From assembly GCA_022072125.1 (NCBI GenBank), contig JAJVIH010000064.1, forward strand, positions 1 to 46,587: DNA of 46,587 nucleotides, written 5' to 3'. Below are positions 9,241 to 18,380 of this stretch, piece by piece. This DNA comes from Myxococcota bacterium. GTDB lineage: Bacteria > Myxococcota > JAJVIH01. Below the pieces are notes generated by a model that worked only from the letters and a program-made list of their open reading frames with translations, had not been told where the DNA came from and ran no database searches. Positions within the stretch are counted from its first letter, which is position 1, and each line of letters begins with the position of its first letter. The position numbers and the translations under genes are program-made.

Positions 9241-9278
9241 AGCCCCCCAGGTACATGCCTCGGGGGCTTCGTCTTTTT
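9241..9278 (+). terminator. Rho-independent terminator
   Basis: An 11-bp stem (9241-9251 with 9258-9268, one C-C mismatch) has a 6-base loop and is followed after five bases by TTTTT. It is about 200 bp downstream of the HNH gene and probably ends transcription of the defence operon or of a short transcript starting in the gap. Confidence 0.7.
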
Positions 9279-9336
9279 CCCGCTAAGTTCGCAGGGATTT
9301 GCGCGCTCGCGAGCACGTCGAGCGCCGGACCTGCGC

Positions 9337-9415
9337 TCGCGCAGAGAGCGCCGCAGGCGTGAAGAAGCGCGCGTGTCGAGGGCGCTCTGGACGGCGTTCG
9401 CGCAGAGAGCGCCGC
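9337..9415. repeat. Two copies of an 18-bp GC-rich direct repeat
   Basis: TCGCGCAGAGAGCGCCGC occurs at 9337-9354 and again at 9398-9415. The surrounding 9290-9480 is very GC-rich and full of CGCG steps, unlike the flanking genes. No reading frame here looks like protein. Confidence 0.6.
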
Positions 9416-9643
9416 GGGCGCGGCTCGGGCCACCAGGAGCCCGCGCGGGACCGCGTTCGCGCTCTCTCCTCGGTCCCGTCGGGAGACGGACGTTACACCC
9501 ATTCCAGAATAGAACTGACGACGGTTCTTCGTAGGTCTTGGATTTGCCGCTCCGATACGCCGCCATGCTTCTCAAATTTGCGGAATCATGGCTGGCGGGA
9601 AAGTTATTGACAACCCGCGATCCAATATTTACATTGCGCTCCG

Positions 9644-10042
9644 ATGGTTTTCCTGCGCGCCGTAATCTCTTTTGCTACTGCGGCACTGCTGCTGATTCAG
9701 GTGTTGGCGAGCCATCACCAAGCGCATCAGTTTCAACCAATACCCGGTCATGGCAAACAGGCGCTCCGTGCGGATTCTCTGGAGTGTTATTTTCAGGGAT
9801 CCGGGGGATCATCGCGAATATCCGGTTGGCAGCACTATTTTCGTGATCTTGAAGTAAATGATGGAGATGAAGATCCGCATATCTCCGGTTCTGGTTCTCC
9901 CGATCTTTTCATCAGGCGACTGCTCGACGAGCCGCATCATGCCGCGCCGGACGCTGTAAAGAATGAGATCGCGTCCTCCCTGCGGATTCATCCATCGCTG
10001 ATATATCTTCGTCTATCAAGACCGCGCGGACCTCCCGCCTGA
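9644..10042 (+). CDS. Possible small secreted protein, unrecognised
   Basis: A 132-residue frame beginning MVFLRAVISFATAALLLIQVLASHH, which reads like a signal peptide, followed by a polar region rich in Gly, Ser, Asp and His. I recognise no domain and see no good ribosome site, and the GC content is lower than in the flanking genes. It may be real, a remnant or chance. The rest of the 9279-10202 gap shows no convincing gene. Confidence 0.25.
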   Translation: MVFLRAVISFATAALLLIQVLASHHQAHQFQPIPGHGKQALRADSLECYFQGSGGSSRISGWQHYFRDLEVNDGDEDPHISGSGSPDLFIRRLLDEPHHAAPDAVKNEIASSLRIHPSLIYLRLSRPRGPPA

Positions 10043-10202
10043 CTCTTCCTCGTTTCAGAACGGCCGCTGTTTTGTAGTGGCTGACTTGTCTTGTCTCTTG
10101 GCGGTGGTGCGGAGCTCCATGCGCAACCGCCTGATCCACGCTCCATGTTAATAGTTTCCGCACGGAGATCTGCTTTCCGTGCGTCACAAGAGGTGCGCGC
10201 TC

Positions 10203-13200
10203 ATGGCTCGTACGGAGGAAAATCGTCTTGATTCCGGTGTTCCGCGAAACTATGCGGAGTTGCGCGAGCAAATTCATGCCATTGTAGAGCGTTGTTCATA
10301 CCTGTTGCCTGCGCAGGGACCGTTGGAGGTTTTTGTTCATCACAACACCCTGCATGCGTTGCAACATCTGCCCTTTCACGAGGCGCTCGGGGAAGCGAGG
10401 CGTATATGGGGAGCCGAGACGTACCTGAGCGAGGTCCAATACCGCGAAGCCCGGAATGCAGGAAGAATCCGGCAGGGCGATCTGGAAGAGGCGTTGCAGG
10501 AATTTGGTCCCGCGCCTCCTGAAATGCCAGCCACATTACCGCCCTCATTCGAGTGGGTGATGGCGATGATGTTGCATGGCGTCCAGTCTCCGCCGCCCGC
10601 CGTTGTGCGGTGGAGACTGGACGAGGAATTGGCGCGAAGCCGGTTTGCCCCGGGGGTGTCGCGCGAGGCCCGTTCGGCCATCATCCGCGACACATCCGAA
10701 TGGCTGAGCGGCCTGCTGGAGGGAGGCGAACCGGAGAAATTGGCGGCGATGATCTTTCCCGGCATATCCGCGGACGACGCGGTGAGGGAGTTTCATACGG
10801 TGATTGGCGCAAAGCCGGCCCGGCGGGGCTTCCGGGAGATGAAAAACAGCCAGGCGGAGGCGCTGGCAGTGGCGGCGTTGTGGGGAGCCTGCCAGAAATT
10901 GTCTTCCTCATCCCACGCTCCGGCTCCACGGCTGACGCCTGCCGCCAAGCTTCGCATCATTACCGGCGAAGACCCGGCGCATCTGGTCAATTTCCTGCTG
11001 ATTCCGTTGTGCGGGGCGTTTTTGGATCGTGGTCAAACCCACTGGCCCATGCCCGGCCGGGATAAGGGGCTGATCGAATGCTGGCTTCACCTCATATCCA
11101 GTGCGGATTGGACTGCCCCGGCCTGGATCGACGGACTGCGCGAGCGATTGATACAGTGGAAGGCCGGGGGCGGCCAAGCTGGAGAGTTGATTGTATCCAG
11201 CCTGGAATCGTTGGGAGTTTCTCCTGCCAGTGCGGAGCAGTTTATTCTGGATTCCCTCCTTCAGCTTGGCGGCTGGGCGGGTATGTTCAACCGGCTGGAG
11301 ACAGCGCCGGGGCCTATTGGCAGGACGCCTGCGAAAGTGCGTTTGCTGGATTTTCTGGCGGTGCGGCTGTTGCTGGATATCCACGCCTGGCGGGATGTCG
11401 CCCGCCGGTCAGGGTTCAGGGGAACAGACCTCGAACTGCTGGGCTGGATTGAATCCATGGCCGCGCGGCGCCAGCGGATGGGAAGATCCGGCGACCTGTC
11501 CTGGCCGCTGTTTATTCTCAGTCAGCACCTGGGGGTGTCCGCACCGAAGTTGCTTGCGCTTGACCAGGATGGCTTCCGGACGATTGAATCTCTGTTTGCG
11601 GTTTTCGGAGAGGCGGAGCGGCTCAAGATTTGGCACGAAGCCTATGAGCGCGGCTATCGCGATCCAGTGTTGGAGGGTGTCGCGGCGGCAGTCAAGACCC
11701 CCGCGCCGGAGGTCAGGGCGAAGTATCAGATCATCACCTGCATTGATGACCGCGAGGAATCATTCCGGCGCTATCTGGAGGAATTGTCCCCGGAGTGCCA
11801 GACCTTTGGGGCCGCCGGATTTTTTGGTCTCGCCATTGCTTTCCGGGGGCTAGACGATCCCGCCACCTTTCCCTTGTGTCCGGTGGTGCTTACGCCCCGG
11901 CATTTTATCGAGGAACTGCCTGTGGCCGGGCAGGATGGTCTTGCGGAACTCCGTCGCCAGCAACTGAGTCTGTGGGTGCGGATGAACGAGGCGTTCCGGA
12001 AGGGCGGCAGTTCGTTGGTGTGGGGTCCGGTGGTGACGGCTGTTGGCGGCATGATGGCGGCCATTCCGCTTTTGGCCAACGTATTTGCTCCCGGTCTGGC
12101 AGGCCGCCTGCGCAAGTGGGTTGCGGACCAGACCCCCCGTCCCGCGACGGTGTTGACAACACCCCGCGAAGAAGGTTGTGGAGCGGAATCGGATGGTCTC
12201 TTTCACGGATTCACGGTTGCGGAAAAAATCGAGCGCGTGGCCGCGTTGCTGGAGAACATCGGCCTGGTCAGGGATTTCGCTCCGCTAGTGGCCGTGCTCG
12301 GGCATACCTCGGAGACCGTGAACAACCCACATTTCGCCGCATATGCATGCGGGGCGTGCGGCGGACGCAGCGGCGGACCAAACGCCCGGCTGTTCGCCCG
12401 GATGGCCAACCGCCCGGAGGTGCGTGAAGGGTTGAAAAAGCACGGCATCCATATTCCGGATGACACTTGGTTTATCGGCGGGGTTCATGAAACCTGCGGA
12501 GACGCCATCGAACTGTTTGACGTGGAGGCTATTCCTCCGCGGTTTGCTTCCCATCTCGCCGGATTGCGCGGCCACCTGAATAGCGTGCGCCGGAACAACG
12601 CTCTGGAGCGCTGCCGCCGTTTCCATTCCGCGCGGCATATCCACACGCCGGGTGAAGCCCTGCGCCATGTGGAATCCCGTACTTTCGATTTGGCCCAGGC
12701 GCGTCCCGAACTGGGGCACGCCACCAACGCCGCGTGTATCGTGGGCCGGCGGGATTTGTCGCGGCGGCTGTTTCTGGACCGGCGGTCGTTCCTGGTCAGT
12801 TACGATCCTTCGATAGATCCGGAAGGACAAATTCTGGAGCGCATCCTCGCGGCGGTCGGTCCCGTGGGGGCGGGTATCAACCTCGAATACTTTTTTTCCG
12901 CTGTGGATAACGAGCGTTTCGGCGCAGGAACCAAGTTGCCCCACAATGTCACTGGCCTGTTTGGCGTGATGAACGGCGCCGCCAGCGATCTGCGGACCGG
13001 CCTGCCGCGGCAGATGATCGAAATTCACGAGCCCGTGCGGCTGCAACTGATTGTGGAAGCGGCGCCGGAAACCCTGTTGGCTATCTGCGAACGGCAGGCC
13101 GAACTGCGTGAGTTGACGGTCAATGAATGGATCAGGGTCATCTCGATTCATCCATCCACTAGGGAGTTCAATATCTTCATGGCTGGCAAAGGATTTATTC

Positions 13201-13328
13201 CCTGGCGCGGGGGCGGTGAAACCATTCCCCAGGCTGCGTCTTCGTCCGGATGGTTCATGGGGCGGCATGGTTTTCTCGCGCCAGCCCTGATTGGCGTTCA
13301 TCGTTCTGAAAGGAGCGATCATGCGTAA
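10203..13328 (+). CDS. dabA: Inorganic carbon transporter subunit DabA (DUF2309)
   Basis: A 1041-residue protein starting at ATG 10203, eight bases after AAGAGG. It is the cytoplasmic, carbonic-anhydrase-like subunit of the DAB (MpsAB) dissolved inorganic carbon pump, thought to hydrate CO2 vectorially using ion motive force through DabB. N-terminal VFVHHNTLHAL is typical of the family. The zinc site known from Halothiobacillus DabA (Cys, Asp, His, Cys) is present as C513 and D515 in TCIDDRE, H701 in VLGHTSE and C716 in YACGACGG. The 2- and 15-residue spacings within each pair match the characterised enzyme. It overlaps the next gene by 8 bp. Length is at the long end of the family, but no inserted domain was recognised. 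Confidence 0.95.
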   Translation: MARTEENRLDSGVPRNYAELREQIHAIVERCSYLLPAQGPLEVFVHHNTLHALQHLPFHEALGEARRIWGAETYLSEVQYREARNAGRIRQGDLEEALQEFGPAPPEMPATLPPSFEWVMAMMLHGVQSPPPAVVRWRLDEELARSRFAPGVSREARSAIIRDTSEWLSGLLEGGEPEKLAAMIFPGISADDAVREFHTVIGAKPARRGFREMKNSQAEALAVAALWGACQKLSSSSHAPAPRLTPAAKLRIITGEDPAHLVNFLLIPLCGAFLDRGQTHWPMPGRDKGLIECWLHLISSADWTAPAWIDGLRERLIQWKAGGGQAGELIVSSLESLGVSPASAEQFILDSLLQLGGWAGMFNRLETAPGPIGRTPAKVRLLDFLAVRLLLDIHAWRDVARRSGFRGTDLELLGWIESMAARRQRMGRSGDLSWPLFILSQHLGVSAPKLLALDQDGFRTIESLFAVFGEAERLKIWHEAYERGYRDPVLEGVAAAVKTPAPEVRAKYQIITCIDDREESFRRYLEELSPECQTFGAAGFFGLAIAFRGLDDPATFPLCPVVLTPRHFIEELPVAGQDGLAELRRQQLSLWVRMNEAFRKGGSSLVWGPVVTAVGGMMAAIPLLANVFAPGLAGRLRKWVADQTPRPATVLTTPREEGCGAESDGLFHGFTVAEKIERVAALLENIGLVRDFAPLVAVLGHTSETVNNPHFAAYACGACGGRSGGPNARLFARMANRPEVREGLKKHGIHIPDDTWFIGGVHETCGDAIELFDVEAIPPRFASHLAGLRGHLNSVRRNNALERCRRFHSARHIHTPGEALRHVESRTFDLAQARPELGHATNAACIVGRRDLSRRLFLDRRSFLVSYDPSIDPEGQILERILAAVGPVGAGINLEYFFSAVDNERFGAGTKLPHNVTGLFGVMNGAASDLRTGLPRQMIEIHEPVRLQLIVEAAPETLLAICERQAELRELTVNEWIRVISIHPSTREFNIFMAGKGFIPWRGGGETIPQAASSSGWFMGRHGFLAPALIGVHRSERSDHA

Positions 13329-14709
13329 TGGCGAATGGATCACGGCGTTGATCACCCTCTCTTTTGCCGCTCCCGCCGCGGCGGCGCTGGTCACGGGCGC
13401 CTTGATGGCGTGGGGAAGAACGCCTTCCGAAAAGGCCGTGACCAGGCTCACGCAATCCGCTCTGATGCTGTCCATGGTTGGCGTGGTCTCCGCCGCCGTG
13501 TTGTTCATCCAGCGGGGGATGACGCCATTTTCAGTGGATTATTTCACCTGGTATGAGGCAGGTGATCACGGCTTTCATATCCTTGCGCGGATTGATTTTA
13601 CCAATCTGACGTTCGCCATGCTCGCCGCGGTGCTGTTGTTGGCGACCGCCCGGTTTTCGTCGCTGTACCTGCATTATGAACCGGGGTTTATCCGTTTTCA
13701 TGCTCTCATGCTGGTGTTTGCGGCAGGCATGCAATTGATCGCTATTGGCGGTAATTATGAAATGTTGTTTGCAGGGTGGGAAATGGCCGGTCTGACCTCC
13801 GTGCTGTTAGTGGGTTTTTTTCATGAACGGAATGAGCCGCCGCGCTCCGCCATGCGCGTGCTGATCACCTACCGCATCTGTGACGTGGGTCTGCTCTTCG
13901 CTATGGGAATGATGCATTTGTTCGCCCATTCGACGGTGTTTGAGGAGGTGTTCAGCAAGGCGGATGGCGCGGCTTGGTCCTTGGCCGCCGCGGTGGGGCT
14001 GGTCTTTGCTTCGCTGGGCAAAGGCGCGCTCTTTCCAATGGGCGGCTGGCTGCCCCGCGCAATGGAAGGGCCAACCGCATCTAGCGCCATCTTTTACGGA
14101 GGGTTGTCTGTACATGCGGCCGTGTTCCTGTTGATCCGTTCCGCTCCGCTTTTCGCCGGACATTGGACGGTGCATGCGCTGATCGCCGGCGCTGGACTGA
14201 TCACTGTGGTAAGCGCCGCACTGGCCGGGCAAACCCGTCCCGACGCCAAAAGCTCGCTGGCGTGGGCGACCATCGCCCAAGTGGGGGTGATGTTTGTGGA
14301 GGTAGGACTGGGACTGAACTCGCTGGCGATGGCTCACCTCTGCGCCCACGCCCTGCTTCGTTACTATCAATTTTTGCGCGCCCCTTCCGCCTTGCAGGAT
14401 GCGCTGGCGCGCCGTACCCGGACATCCCTGGAAGGCCAGGCACAGGAATCTCCTTCCAGCAGCAGGTTGCGGCTGTTTGTATACCGGCTGGCGCTGGAAG
14501 GGTTCGGGGTCGAATCCGCGCTGGATCGTTGGATTGTACGGCCCTTTATTTCAGCGGCGCGCGCCATGGATCGCTTCGAGCGCCGGTGGATTGTTCGCGT
14601 GGGAGAGGCGGGAAGCCATTGGCTGGAGCCCCCCCATGAACAGCTTCCGCAACAAAAATCCGGCGGAGCAAGGGTGCATACGGCGTCCAATCAGGGAAGT
14701 GGGGAATAA
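13321..14709 (+). CDS. dabB: DabB, NuoL/ND5-like proton-conducting membrane subunit
   Basis: A 462-residue, strongly hydrophobic protein of the NADH-quinone oxidoreductase subunit L/antiporter family. Recognisable core sequences include GWEMAGLTSVLLVGFF, the ALFPMGGWLPRAMEGPTASSA segment around residues 235-255 and the LAHLCAHALLRYYQF-type helix. In DAB pumps this subunit lies in the inner membrane and couples cation flow to DabA. The ATG at 13321 lies within the end of dabA (8-bp overlap), and the next gene starts two bases after its stop, so all are co-translated. The C-terminus beyond about residue 365 is amphipathic and contains no recognised domain. No NADH-binding subunit of complex I is nearby, which argues for DabB rather than NuoL. 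Confidence 0.9.
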   Translation: MRNGEWITALITLSFAAPAAAALVTGALMAWGRTPSEKAVTRLTQSALMLSMVGVVSAAVLFIQRGMTPFSVDYFTWYEAGDHGFHILARIDFTNLTFAMLAAVLLLATARFSSLYLHYEPGFIRFHALMLVFAAGMQLIAIGGNYEMLFAGWEMAGLTSVLLVGFFHERNEPPRSAMRVLITYRICDVGLLFAMGMMHLFAHSTVFEEVFSKADGAAWSLAAAVGLVFASLGKGALFPMGGWLPRAMEGPTASSAIFYGGLSVHAAVFLLIRSAPLFAGHWTVHALIAGAGLITVVSAALAGQTRPDAKSSLAWATIAQVGVMFVEVGLGLNSLAMAHLCAHALLRYYQFLRAPSALQDALARRTRTSLEGQAQESPSSSRLRLFVYRLALEGFGVESALDRWIVRPFISAARAMDRFERRWIVRVGEAGSHWLEPPHEQLPQQKSGGARVHTASNQGSGE

Positions 14710-14711
14710 TA

Positions 14712-16229
14712 ATGGAACGGCTGGCCATATATTTGCCTTGCATCATTGCGGCGATTGGGGCGTCAGTCACGTTACGGCTGCAACCAGGCGAACGTGCGCG
14801 AATTGCTGGTGCGGCGTTCAGCGGGGCCGCCGGTATTGTAGGAGCATTGCTATTTATTTCCGCGGGAATTGCTCCATGGGAGCCTTTTGGAGCATCCGCC
14901 GCTTCACATTTGCGCGACTGTGGTCTGGACGGCCTGAACAGTGTGTTGCTGGTGTTGTGCCCAGCTTTGTCCGCGGCGGTGCTGATGGCGATACCCCGCG
15001 CCATGGTTCGTCCACGCGATGTCGCGGAGACGCTGATCAATCTCTCCTCCACGCTGGGATTCCTGGTGGCGAAAAATCCGTTGTTGTTGCTGTTGTTCTG
15101 GGTGGGAACGGCGTGGCCATTGCGGGCCCAGGCAGCCCGCTCGGGCAACCGGGTCTTCGCCGCCACGCTTAATATTGTCGTATTCGTGAGCGCGATTCCT
15201 CTCGCCATCGCACTTGCCGGAGCAGCGTATTTCACTTGGCAAGCCGGTGGAGATCCCTTCACTGTGGCGGCGTTTTCGACGCCCGCCGGCATGTCCTGGG
15301 TATCCGCATTTCTGTGGATCATGGCGCTGCTTCCCGTGTTCATGCGCATGGGGGTGTTTCCGTTCCACGGGTGGATCATTCTCTCCCTTGAGTCGGCGCC
15401 CGGACCCGTGGTGATTTCCACCGTGGCCTCACCTGCGGGAGCATTTGCCCTTGCACGGCTGACCCTTCAGCTCTTTCCCGATCTGGCGGCGGAAATGGCC
15501 TTCGCTTTGATCACGCTGAGCGCCGTCACTGCTGTCTACGGGGCCATTCTCGCTCTGTGTCAGTACGACCTTCGTTCCATGATCGGTTATATGTTGATCA
15601 GCAGCATGGGCTTCGCGGCTTCCGGTTTGTTCTCACTGGATCGGTCTGGAATGAGCGGCGCATTCCTGCACGAGATCGCCATGCTGCTGGGGTTTACCGG
15701 TCTGCTGCTCATGGTCTTTTCGGTGCAGGCGCGTACGGGCGCCGCTGATATCCGCCGGCTGGGCGGCTTGGTGCGCGGCGCTCCGCGCATGGCCACCGGC
15801 TTTCTGCTGCTCTCACTGGCGGTTTCCGGATTTCCCGGCGGCGCGGCGTTTGTCTCCGAAGACCTGATGATGCAGGGACTGATTGGCCAGCATCCCACCG
15901 CCATGTTGCTGCTGTTGATGGCGGGGGCCATGAATGGCGTGACTCTCTTTCGCGGTTGGAAGCGAACTTTCCTGGGTTGTTCCGCTCCCGGGGCGTGGCA
16001 TGGCGGGAGAGTATCCGATCTGACGCCTCGCGAGCGCTGGACATCCATCGTGCTCACCACACTGTTGGTCACCGGAGGCTTGGTTCCCGGTCCCGCGCTG
16101 ACGATCCGCGAAGGTGTGGTCAATGTGCTTCGCAACATCCATTCCACACAGACGGTTTCACATCCGTCATCCGCGTCCCGTACGGTCACTCGCGGCAAGG
16201 AGAATCTCCATGAGCGATCATCTCGATGA
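14712..16229 (+). CDS. Second NuoM/ND4-like membrane subunit of the dab operon
   Basis: A 505-residue polytopic membrane protein resembling complex I antiporter-like subunits (proton_antipo_M domain). Diagnostic stretches are FPFHGWIILSLESAPGPVV at about 217-235, LCQYDLRSMIGYMLISSMGF and SGFPGGAAFVSEDL. It starts 2 bp after dabB and overlaps sulP by 20 bp. Simple DAB systems need only one such subunit, so this looks like a second proton channel, or a subunit split from a larger one. The last 40 residues are Ser/Thr/Arg-rich and overlap the sulP ribosome site. Family membership is clear; its specific role in bicarbonate uptake is inferred from the operon. Confidence 0.85.
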   Translation: MERLAIYLPCIIAAIGASVTLRLQPGERARIAGAAFSGAAGIVGALLFISAGIAPWEPFGASAASHLRDCGLDGLNSVLLVLCPALSAAVLMAIPRAMVRPRDVAETLINLSSTLGFLVAKNPLLLLLFWVGTAWPLRAQAARSGNRVFAATLNIVVFVSAIPLAIALAGAAYFTWQAGGDPFTVAAFSTPAGMSWVSAFLWIMALLPVFMRMGVFPFHGWIILSLESAPGPVVISTVASPAGAFALARLTLQLFPDLAAEMAFALITLSAVTAVYGAILALCQYDLRSMIGYMLISSMGFAASGLFSLDRSGMSGAFLHEIAMLLGFTGLLLMVFSVQARTGAADIRRLGGLVRGAPRMATGFLLLSLAVSGFPGGAAFVSEDLMMQGLIGQHPTAMLLLLMAGAMNGVTLFRGWKRTFLGCSAPGAWHGGRVSDLTPRERWTSIVLTTLLVTGGLVPGPALTIREGVVNVLRNIHSTQTVSHPSSASRTVTRGKENLHERSSR

Positions 16230-17913
16230 ATCTTCTTACACATCCGGGGATGCGAGAGCCGGTGATAGGCCCACCGGCGGATTGGATGGGCTGAAAAAAT
16301 ACTATCGCCATGATCTGCTGTCCGGATTCCTGGTGTTCCTGGTGGCGTTGCCGTTGTGTCTGGGCATTTCCATGGCGTCGGGATTTCCGCCTGTTGCGGG
16401 CGTATTCACGGCTATCATCGGCGGTGTTCTGACGGGTTTGATCAGCAACTCCGAATTAACCATCAAAGGGCCCGCCGCTGGATTGATAGTGATCGTGTTG
16501 GGCGCGGTGACCGAATTGGGGCAGGGCGACCCGCAGCGAGGGTATCGGCTGGCGCTTGGAGTGGGTGTTGCGGCGGGAGTCATCCAGGTGTTGTTTGGCC
16601 TGTTCCGGTTTGGCCGGTTTTCAGAGTTTTTTCCGTTGGCCGCCATACACGGGATGTTGGCGTCCATCGGCGTCATCATCGCTTCCAAGCAGATTCATGT
16701 GATGTTGGGTGTTAAGCCGGAGGCCAAGGAGCCGCTTGGCCTGTTGGCGGAAATTCCCGCTTCAGTGGCGAAACACAATCCGGAGGTGGCGCTGATTGGC
16801 TTGGTTTGTCTCGCCATTCTCTTTATCCTTCCCAACCTGGGGTCGCCCAAGTTCCGCCGCATTCCCGGCCCCATGGTGGCGCTGGTGCTGGCCGTGCTGA
16901 TGGGAAAATACTTTGATCTGGAGCATGAGCATTTCTACTCCCTGGTTCCCCCTGATTACTTCCGCGTTGGTCCGGATTTTTTGGTGAATGTTCCCAAAAG
17001 CCTGTTCGATGCGATGGTGACGCCGGATTTTTCCGGCGTATTCACTCCGGTGGGAGTCAAATACATCGCGATGTTCGCGCTGGTGGGGTCCCTGGAGTCC
17101 ATGCTCAGCGCCAAGGCCATTGATCTGATCGATCCATGGAAACGGCAGACGGATTTCAACCGGGACTTGGCGGCTGTCGGTGTTGGCAACACCCTGGCCG
17201 CGCTGATCGGCGGCCTCCCCATGATTTCGGAAATCGTCCGCAGTTCCGCGAATATCGGAAATGGAGCCCACACACGCTGGGCCAATGTGTTTCATGGGCT
17301 GTTTCTGCTTGGTTTTGTCGCGCTGGTGCCCGGTCTGATTCACATGATTCCGCTTGCGGCTCTCGCCGCCATGCTGGTTTCGGTGGGATACCGGCTGGCT
17401 TCTCCCAGGGAGTTCGCCGCGACGATGCGCACGGGACCCGAACAACTGGTGGTTTTCACCACCACGCTTCTGACCACGCTGGCCACGGACTTGCTGATAG
17501 GTATCGCGGCTGGCATCGCCATGAAATTGCTGGTGCATCTCCTGTTCCACCGCGCCCCGCTGGACGTGATGTTCCGCCCGCAAGTGGTGGTGCAAACCCT
17601 GGACGAGGGAAAGGTTCGTATCCACATCAAAGGAGCCGCCGTTTTCAGCAACTGGCTTGGAATCCGGCACGTGCTCATGGCCCATGCGGAAACACCATAC
17701 ATCGAAGTGGAATTAAGCCAATGCCGGGTGGTGGACCATACCGTCCTCTCCAGACTGGATGATATCCGCCGTGACGCCGGAAACTCAGGCCGCAAACTGC
17801 TCATCACGGGTCTGGATAACCATCAACCCGTTTCGTCCCATCCTTTCGCGGCGCGAAAGGCGCGCGACCGCCGTGCAGATTTCTTGAGTCAAGGTTCGCC
17901 CGGAGAGGGTTGA
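16210..17913 (+). CDS. SulP-family anion transporter (probable bicarbonate)
   Basis: A 567-residue SLC26/SulP protein starting at ATG 16210 after AAGGAG at 16197-16202. The N-terminal region carries the family hallmark VALPLCLGISMASGFPPVAG, followed by about 12-14 hydrophobic segments (for example SELTIKGPAAGLIVIVLGA and LVGSLESMLSAKAIDL). The C-terminal 110 residues resemble a STAS-like domain (VRIHIKGAAVFSNWL, YIEVELSQCRVVDHT). SulP proteins carry sulfate, bicarbonate or other anions. Its position in an operon with dabA and dabB supports bicarbonate, in the manner of cyanobacterial BicA, although sulfate cannot be excluded. The gene ends inside one arm of a 13-bp inverted repeat. Confidence 0.92.
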   Translation: MSDHLDESSYTSGDARAGDRPTGGLDGLKKYYRHDLLSGFLVFLVALPLCLGISMASGFPPVAGVFTAIIGGVLTGLISNSELTIKGPAAGLIVIVLGAVTELGQGDPQRGYRLALGVGVAAGVIQVLFGLFRFGRFSEFFPLAAIHGMLASIGVIIASKQIHVMLGVKPEAKEPLGLLAEIPASVAKHNPEVALIGLVCLAILFILPNLGSPKFRRIPGPMVALVLAVLMGKYFDLEHEHFYSLVPPDYFRVGPDFLVNVPKSLFDAMVTPDFSGVFTPVGVKYIAMFALVGSLESMLSAKAIDLIDPWKRQTDFNRDLAAVGVGNTLAALIGGLPMISEIVRSSANIGNGAHTRWANVFHGLFLLGFVALVPGLIHMIPLAALAAMLVSVGYRLASPREFAATMRTGPEQLVVFTTTLLTTLATDLLIGIAAGIAMKLLVHLLFHRAPLDVMFRPQVVVQTLDEGKVRIHIKGAAVFSNWLGIRHVLMAHAETPYIEVELSQCRVVDHTVLSRLDDIRRDAGNSGRKLLITGLDNHQPVSSHPFAARKARDRRADFLSQGSPGEG

Positions 17914-17953
17914 TATTCATAACCCCGGATTTGACCCATCCTCCGGGCGAACC
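17893..17953. repeat. 13-bp inverted repeat overlapping the end of sulP
   Basis: GGTTCGCCCGGAG at 17893-17905 is perfectly complementary to 17941-17953, with a 35-base spacer that itself holds GGGTT/AACCC. No T tract follows, so it is not a standard intrinsic terminator. It could stabilise the operon mRNA 3' end or attenuate expression of the small ORF that follows. Confidence 0.7.
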
Positions 17954-17975
17954 GCTTTCACACAGGAGAATCTTC

Positions 17976-18050
17976 ATGTCCTTGTTTCGCACCATCGCAT
18001 CAGTCTCATGCTTGATTATATTATTAATAACGCCTAAAATGATATTATGA
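17976..18050 (+). CDS. 24-residue hydrophobic leader-like ORF
   Basis: ATG at 17976 follows AGGAG with good spacing. The product is MSLFRTIASVSCLIILLITP plus KMIL: a short basic N-terminus and one hydrophobic stretch. It may be a membrane-inserted small protein, but it reads more like the start of a secreted protein whose remainder was lost. The next frame, from about 18055 (FAWGGFTLLTEVYLRD), may be part of that remainder. Confidence 0.35.
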   Translation: MSLFRTIASVSCLIILLITPKMIL

Positions 18051-18380
18051 AGATGTGTTTTTTGCCTGGGGTGGCTTCACTCTGCTCACGGAAGTTTACC
18101 TGCGCGACACCGTGCGGGAAAACCATCCCGGCCAATGGTCCGCAGGAGGTTTTGGCCAGTTTGGTGTATTTTTTATCCCACATCCAGTTCGTCGGGCATG
18201 CCGGGCGGCTGAACACAAACAACGAAGCAGTGGCTGCAGAATTGTGAAAGCTATCTGCTTTGCGGCCATGCACCGCCGCCCAGCAGGAAGACCACTCTTC
18301 GAACGAAGTAGCGGTACATCGGAAAGTCCGGGCTGCGGTGATGAGCAGTCGCCGCCGCCACTGGATCGAGGCGTTTTTCG
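18051..18380. other. Gap with possible gene remnant
   Basis: No intact gene is supported. A plus-strand frame from about 18055 to 18170 (FAWGGFTLLTEVYLRD, then ENHPGQWSAGGFGQFGVFF) has protein-like composition but lacks a clear start and degenerates afterwards. The 3' part is downstream of the convergent DUF4256 gene. No terminator with a T tract was found. Confidence 0.4.

Noticed and set aside
9290-9480. CRISPR-like array suggested by repeated GC-rich units
   Set aside because: Only two copies of an 18-bp repeat were found, with no regular spacers, no leader and no cas gene nearby. It is better described as a low-complexity GC-rich patch.
12285-13508. 407-residue minus-strand frame opposite dabA and dabB
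   Set aside because: It covers the end of dabA and the start of dabB, which both have strong homology features; the antisense frame has none.
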